This document shows positions 59,657 through 64,000 of a DNA stretch of 64,000 nt, piece by piece. The translations under genes and the position numbers were made by a program. Each line of letters starts with the position of its first letter. The stretch's first letter is position 1. This DNA is from Foliamicus sp963666765 (GTDB lineage: Bacteria > Pseudomonadota > Gammaproteobacteria > Steroidobacterales > Foliamicaceae), in the NCBI GenBank assembly GCA_963666765.1, contig OY762933.1, positions 930,001-994,000 on the forward strand, written 5' to 3'. A model generated the notes under the pieces. That model searched no databases and was not told the origin of the DNA. It was given only the letters and a program-made list of their open reading frames with translations.

Positions 59657-60766
59657 ATGCGTACCGGCAAGTTTCCATTGCTGATGGCGGTCGTCGCGAC
59701 GATCTGGCCGGCTGCAGGCGGTTTGAGCGCACACGAGGCACAGTTGCAGAACGCCGAAGCGCAGGCCGCCCGTACACGGATAACGCCCGCGCCGCCGTTC
59801 GCCGAACCGTACGGACAGCCGGGCGCCCGCGCCGCGCTGGAAGCGGCGAACGCCCTGCTTGCGTCGCTGAGCGCCGAGCAGGCGGACGCGATCGTGTTGC
59901 CCGCCGACAGCCCGCAGCGCGCCAACTGGTCCAACCTGCCCTCCGGTGCATTGCGCTTCGAGCGGAGCGGGCTGCGCTTAGGCGACCTGACGCCCGCCCA
60001 GCTCCAGCGGGTATTCGGCTATCTCGCAGCGGCGCTGGGCCCGCACGGTTACGAAACGGCCACTCAGGTGGTCGCTGCCGACGCCGTCCTGGCGGCTTCG
60101 CCGAGAGCAGCGTCCGCCGGATGGTCGGACGATAACTACTGGCTCGCCTTCTTCGGCCAACCGACGCACTCCGGCCCCTGGGGCTGGCAGTTCGGTGGGC
60201 ATCACCTGGCGATCAACGGGAGTTTCGCGGACGGACGCGCGACCGGCCTGTCGCCCACCTTCGTCGGCGTGGAACCCGCCAGCTTCCGGATCGCCGGCGC
60301 CCGCGCAACACCCATGCGGGACGAACTCGCCGCCGGCCACGCCGTCATGCAAGCCTTGCCCGGGTCGCTTCGGGCGGAGGCATCGGTCGCCCCGCGCCCG
60401 CGCGGGGTGGAGGCCGGGGCGGGACAGGACGGAGTGATTCCCGAGGTTATAGGCAGCGCGGTCGCGGGGTGGCCCGGCGAAGCCCGCGCCCTGCTGCTGG
60501 AGACCATCGGCCACTGGGTGCTGCTGCAGCCACGCGAGAGTGCGGATGCGCGAATGGCGGCGCTGGAGGCGGGGCTTGATGACCTCCATTTCGCATGGAA
60601 CGGCCCTCACGAGGCCGGCGCTGACGGGAACGTTTATTTCCGCATCCAGGGACCAACGCTGATCATCGAGTTCTCGACCGAAGCGGGCATCGGCGCGGAC
60701 GGTTGGCACTTCCACTCGATCTACCGAGACCCGACCAACGAATACGGAACGGGTGCAGCGCGCTAG
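59657..60766 (+). CDS. DUF3500 family exported protein
   Basis: A 369-residue protein with a signal peptide (LMAVVATIWPAAGGLSAH). The segment SGPWGWQFGGHHLAIN is the DUF3500 hallmark, and a second His-rich part, GADGWHFHSIYRDP, is near the C-terminus. Members are exported and of unknown function, often linked to outer-membrane transport. It lies 34 bases after hpt and may share a transcript, though a relation is not obvious. Confidence 0.82.
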   Translation: MRTGKFPLLMAVVATIWPAAGGLSAHEAQLQNAEAQAARTRITPAPPFAEPYGQPGARAALEAANALLASLSAEQADAIVLPADSPQRANWSNLPSGALRFERSGLRLGDLTPAQLQRVFGYLAAALGPHGYETATQVVAADAVLAASPRAASAGWSDDNYWLAFFGQPTHSGPWGWQFGGHHLAINGSFADGRATGLSPTFVGVEPASFRIAGARATPMRDELAAGHAVMQALPGSLRAEASVAPRPRGVEAGAGQDGVIPEVIGSAVAGWPGEARALLLETIGHWVLLQPRESADARMAALEAGLDDLHFAWNGPHEAGADGNVYFRIQGPTLIIEFSTEAGIGADGWHFHSIYRDPTNEYGTGAAR

Positions 60767-60792
60767 CGCGCCGTTGTATATCCCTCCAGTGC

Positions 60793-61842
60793 TCAACCGG
60801 GTTTGCGCGCCCGGGTGACGTAGGGAAACGGATAAGGACCTTCGGTCATGCCGAAGCGTTCAATTTCGACAAAACCGATGTCTTGCAGCAGGGCACGCAC
60901 ATCCAGCGTCGCCGACTCACGCCAGAATGGCTCGCCTTCGTTCCGGGCGCCGAAATCCGCCTTCCACTGCATGAACTTATCGAGTTCTTCATAGGGCGGA
61001 ACATCACCAAAGACCGTTAGCCCGCCCGGTTTCATTACGCGGTATGTTTCCCGGAAGGTGCGCTCCGTCACGTCAACCGGTATTTCATGCAAGATCGCAT
61101 ATGACGCCACGACATCGAAGGAGTCGGCCTCCAACCCGGTATCCTCACCGGAACACTTGATCAGCTTTACGGTTGCGCCCATTTCATTGAGCGTACGCTG
61201 TGCCTGCTCAAGTTGACGGATGCTGATGTCGCATGCCGTTATGTCGGCATCCGGATGACGCCGCGCCAGAACTCGCGTGAACTGCCCGGAACTGCACCCG
61301 ATTTCCAGAACGCGGCCGCTGCCGATGTCGGGAAGAGAGTCGGCAAGCGCCCATCGTTGCGCGTCTATGTCTCCCGAGGCGATCCTGGACACCAGGTACC
61401 CATGAATGAGTTCGCCGTAGACGAAGCCCATGTAGGGATGGCCGTCCCACCCCCCATGGGTGCGGTGAATCCAATGGTCTGTCCACCACGACGGTGGCTG
61501 GTAAGCCGGGTTGGGGTCCAGGGTTGTGGGCCCGCTCAATCCTTGATCAAGACCGGAAGCAAACGCTTCTCCCATTTCTTCAAAGGCCCGAATGGCAATC
61601 TGCCCGTGGTTATTGCAGTACCAATCACGGCAAAGATTGCTGACACGAAATCCCGCCATCCGGCCTGCTACGTCCAGAATCTGCTGATCTCTTGAGTCGA
61701 GGTCTTCCGCGAGAGATTCCTCATCAAGACCGGCCGCCCTCACGGCCTCCGCGACCGGACGGGCCTTGGCGCCGATTTGACCCGCTATTTCAGCCGCAAA
61801 ATCAAGAGAGGCTCGACCGTACTGCCTGAGTTGATAATCCAT
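60793..61842 (-). CDS. SAM-dependent methyltransferase
   Basis: A 349-residue protein. The class I methyltransferase core starts at VLEIGCSSGQFTRVLA (motif I), DITACDISIRQLEQA (acidic ribose contact) and YAILHEIPVD (motif III region). The N-terminal 170 residues are helical with a conserved NLCRDWYCNNHGQIAI block. GGAGAAC precedes the ATG at 61842. Substrate unknown; the N-terminal domain may bind the methyl acceptor. It converges with the DUF3500 gene. Confidence 0.88.
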   Translation of the reverse strand: MDYQLRQYGRASLDFAAEIAGQIGAKARPVAEAVRAAGLDEESLAEDLDSRDQQILDVAGRMAGFRVSNLCRDWYCNNHGQIAIRAFEEMGEAFASGLDQGLSGPTTLDPNPAYQPPSWWTDHWIHRTHGGWDGHPYMGFVYGELIHGYLVSRIASGDIDAQRWALADSLPDIGSGRVLEIGCSSGQFTRVLARRHPDADITACDISIRQLEQAQRTLNEMGATVKLIKCSGEDTGLEADSFDVVASYAILHEIPVDVTERTFRETYRVMKPGGLTVFGDVPPYEELDKFMQWKADFGARNEGEPFWRESATLDVRALLQDIGFVEIERFGMTEGPYPFPYVTRARKPG

Positions 61843-61957
61843 ATCCGGTTCTCCGTTTTGACAATCTACGCGGATACCCGAGTGAGGGTCTACCCATAGA
61901 CTGAGCCACTTCGGATGCGATATACAACAAATTCTAGACGAAGAGGGAGGATGCCGG

Positions 61958-62065
61958 ATGAAGCGCAAGCGCTGCTCGGAGGAGCATGGCGTGGCGGCGG
62001 TCAGGCAGCAGGAGTGGGAGGTCCCAGCGGCGGATATCGCTTGTAAGCTCGTGATTGCCTTATGA
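61958..62065 (+). pseudogene. IS3-family orfA remnant
   Basis: A 35-codon frame starting MKRKRCSEEHGVAAV and continuing EVPAADIACKL, which matches the start of IS3-type OrfA proteins (MKRKRFSEEQ...). It stops after 35 residues. The upstream GGGAGGATGCCGG is also typical of these elements. The remainder of the element is missing; it ends four bases into the next gene's start, so that gene may have taken over the site. Confidence 0.6.
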
Positions 62066-63309
62066 CAATCAGAAAAGTAGCCGCTATTGTGGCCTGCGTC
62101 GTGTTGATGGGCGCTCAGTCCGCCCTGGTTCACGCTCAATCCACCGACGATGTTCTTGTTCGGCGGTTCAACACGCAGGGGCAGACCAGCGGGCCCGACG
62201 GCTACAAGTGGTACGACCCGACCGAAGCCATTGCCGGCGCGCACGACGGTTTCTTCGAGGTCGTTCCGCCGGAGGTCCGCACCGTCCCGGAAAACGCGCT
62301 GGCCGACGCCCGCGCCTACGCCCGGCGCAACCGCTCCGAGAGTCTGCTCGTCTGGCATCGCGGAGCGCTGCAGTCGGCCGATTACTGGATGAGTCTGGGG
62401 CCGTCCGACGTGGTCAATTCCCGCAGCATGCACAAGATGACCGGCGGCCTGCTCATCGCCCGCGCCATTGCCGACGGCCACATCGATTCGCTGGATGACT
62501 CCGTTGCCCGATACATTCCGCGTTGGCGGGGCACGGACAAGGAACCCATGACCATCCGCAACGTGTTGCACATGTCCAGCGGACTGCGCTGGTTCGGCAT
62601 TCGAGACGAACCGATTACCGGGCTCAGCTCCCGGCGCTATCTCAGCCCGTACTGGGACGAGGTCCTGCTCGAAGAGATTCTCATGTCGTTCACGCCGGGA
62701 GCGGAATACGACTACAGCGATATCACCGCCGACGTCATGCCCCACATCATTCAGGGCGCCACCGGCAAGCGCTACACGGAGTATTTCTCCGAAGCGCTGC
62801 TCCAACCCCTGGGCGCGCGCGGCGGATTCATCTGGGTCAACCGGGAAGGCGGAATGCCCCATGGCGGCTGCTGCCTGATGCTGCCGCCGGAAACGTGGCT
62901 GCGTTTCGGCCTGTTGGTCATGAACGGCGGTTCCTGGGACGGCAGGCAACTGCTCCCCGACTACTGGATGACGGAAATGCTCACACCGTCGCCCAATAAT
63001 GAACAATTCGGCCTGATGATCTGGCTCGGCAAACCGTATGCGGAACGCCGCCTTTACCACCGCCCGGACTCGTGGCTCAACGACGTGCCCAGGCCCGGCG
63101 TCTATCACTCGGAGCCGTTCCTCGCCGATGACCTGTTTCTGTTCGACGGATCCGAAGGCCGGTCGGTCGTGATCGTGCCGTCCGAGGAGTTGGTCATTGT
63201 CCGTACCGGCTTCCGGCCGCTCCCCGAGCAGCCGGAGTGGGACAATGCCTTTGTGCCCAACACGATCATCCGCGGGATCAGGCGCGCCGAGGGCGACAGC
63301 GCCCCATGA
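62062..63309 (+). CDS. class-C beta-lactamase-like serine hydrolase (first copy)
   Basis: A 415-residue exported serine hydrolase. The signal peptide ends at LVHAQ. The active-site motif S-x-x-K is SMHK in SRSMHKMTGG, and YDYSD occupies the Y-x-N position (Asp for Asn). HMSSGLRWF and FVPNTIIRGI are family landmarks. Such proteins act as esterases, D-amino peptidases or carboxypeptidases more often than true lactamases. The next gene, a paralogue, overlaps by four bases. Confidence 0.86.
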   Translation: MTIRKVAAIVACVVLMGAQSALVHAQSTDDVLVRRFNTQGQTSGPDGYKWYDPTEAIAGAHDGFFEVVPPEVRTVPENALADARAYARRNRSESLLVWHRGALQSADYWMSLGPSDVVNSRSMHKMTGGLLIARAIADGHIDSLDDSVARYIPRWRGTDKEPMTIRNVLHMSSGLRWFGIRDEPITGLSSRRYLSPYWDEVLLEEILMSFTPGAEYDYSDITADVMPHIIQGATGKRYTEYFSEALLQPLGARGGFIWVNREGGMPHGGCCLMLPPETWLRFGLLVMNGGSWDGRQLLPDYWMTEMLTPSPNNEQFGLMIWLGKPYAERRLYHRPDSWLNDVPRPGVYHSEPFLADDLFLFDGSEGRSVVIVPSEELVIVRTGFRPLPEQPEWDNAFVPNTIIRGIRRAEGDSAP

Positions 63310-64000
63310 CCCGACGGATCATCGCCGCCGTTCTCCTCATCATCATGGCGGCCGTGGTTGCGTTCGACTGGACCTTCTGGTCGCGCTTCATCACTATTCG
63401 CGATCAAACAGCCATCACTCTTCCCGGCTGGATCAGTCCAACGGCCACGGTCGAGGGGGACTTCCGCGAAGCGCTGGTGACCGTTGACCCGGCCGACCGG
63501 GTCTTGTCCTCAAGCGCGATTGCCGAACTGGTGGACTACGCGGAGCGGGTGGAGTCGTTTTCTCTCATCGTCCATCAGGGCGAAGCGATTCAGTTCGAAA
63601 ACTATTGGCGGGAGTTCGGCCCCGATGACGTGACCGAAACCTATTCGATGGCGAAGTCGTTGCTGGGCCTGACGTTCGGCTTCGCGGTGGAAGACGGGTT
63701 CGTCGGGTCCATCGACGATCCCGTGACTGCCTATGTTCCCGAGTGGGAAGGCACGGACAAGGAACGCCTGACCATTCGCCACGTGCTGCAAATGGCCAGC
63801 GGCCTGGAACATTTCCGCTTCAATTTCAGTTTCCTGCAAAACCCCTATCACAAGGCCATACGGCTGTTTATCGGTTCCGGCATGGAGAATGCCCTTCTCC
63901 GGTTCAATCTCACGGCAGCGCCGGGAACGGAATTCACCTACAACAGCGCCAACACCCAGTTGCTCATGCTGATTCTCCAGCGGGCGACGGGCCGCGCCTA
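63306..64000 (+). CDS. class-C beta-lactamase-like serine hydrolase (partial, right edge)
   Basis: The first 231 residues of a paralogue of the preceding gene. A single N-terminal helix (IIAAVLLIIMAAVVAF) may be an uncleaved anchor. The S-x-x-K motif is SMAK in TYSMAKSLLG, and the region VPEWEGTDKERLTIRHVLQMASGLEHF is shared with the first copy (VARYIPRWRGTDKEP). YNSANTQLL fills the second motif. ATGA overlap indicates one operon. The C-terminus is beyond the window. Confidence 0.87.
   Translation, partial: MTRRIIAAVLLIIMAAVVAFDWTFWSRFITIRDQTAITLPGWISPTATVEGDFREALVTVDPADRVLSSSAIAELVDYAERVESFSLIVHQGEAIQFENYWREFGPDDVTETYSMAKSLLGLTFGFAVEDGFVGSIDDPVTAYVPEWEGTDKERLTIRHVLQMASGLEHFRFNFSFLQNPYHKAIRLFIGSGMENALLRFNLTAAPGTEFTYNSANTQLLMLILQRATGRA

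Noticed and set aside
61843..63108. Upstream extension of the methyltransferase frame
   Set aside because: It runs opposite the first serine hydrolase and lacks motifs; ATG 61842 has a clear ribosome-binding site.
1..64000. CRISPR array, prophage or integron
   Set aside because: No regularly spaced repeats, no integrase, capsid or portal genes and no attC-like series were seen.

Overview
This 64 kb window is GC-rich, densely coding chromosomal DNA with no stable plasmid or phage backbone. It looks like a heterotrophic gammaproteobacterium. The tmRNA tag reads ANDDNYALAA, one residue from the usual ANDENYALAA. orn and rsgA are divergent neighbours, and there is a YqiB-like DUF1249 protein and a long Prc-type tail-specific protease. 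Four TonB-dependent receptors, TRAP and peptide ABC uptake systems, several Tat- or Sec-exported enzymes and a Rieske oxygenase cluster fit a free-living, probably marine or host-associated scavenger. I cannot name the species.

Layout. 1-8394 (minus): a catabolic cluster in transcription order Rieske oxygenase, two SDR dehydrogenases, alpha/beta hydrolase, MFS carrier, exported alpha/beta hydrolase, then TRAP dctP-dctQ-dctM, cut by the left edge. 8755-9107: tmRNA. 9198-26066: mostly housekeeping and envelope genes (CDF metal exporter, DUF1838, MscS channel, ASCH protein, lipoprotein pair, nitrilase-like Tat protein lacking the usual Cys, prc, DUF1249, MAPEG, orn/rsgA, beta-propeller, recR-dnaX without ybaB, SUMF1-like protein). 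26201-34565: two tandem 486-residue amidohydrolases in an apparent operon with a complete five-gene peptide-type ABC importer.

34578-44323 is an accessory region. An FAD oxidoreductase gene is split by an intact IS3-family element (36305-37823) with a 3-bp target duplication; removing the element restores the frame exactly. The element carries a textbook -1 frameshift signal. It is followed by a TonB receptor, a Tat-exported hydrolase that seems to lack two triad residues, a DUF1778-GNAT toxin-antitoxin pair with an operator centred on its -10 box, and a DUF4143 ATPase, the last flanked by a 56-bp repeat derived from the antitoxin 3' end.

44321-64000: a TonB receptor, a 156-bp palindromic element, ilvA, a thioesterase, an MFS carrier, and a large Oar-like TonB receptor lying exactly between a vapC remnant and a relE remnant. 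Then come a split-barrel flavin protein, another TonB receptor, a nucleobase permease fused to a degenerate GHKL-like domain and divergent from hpt (purine salvage), a DUF3500 protein, a methyltransferase, an IS3 orfA remnant and two tandem class-C-beta-lactamase-like serine hydrolases, the second cut by the right edge.

The items I consider most worth a second look are the TonB receptor between two toxin remnants, the permease-GHKL fusion with divergent hpt, the frame-restoring IS insertion with its frameshift signal, and two apparently triad-deficient exported hydrolases. All functional names come from reading motifs by eye; no database search was run.
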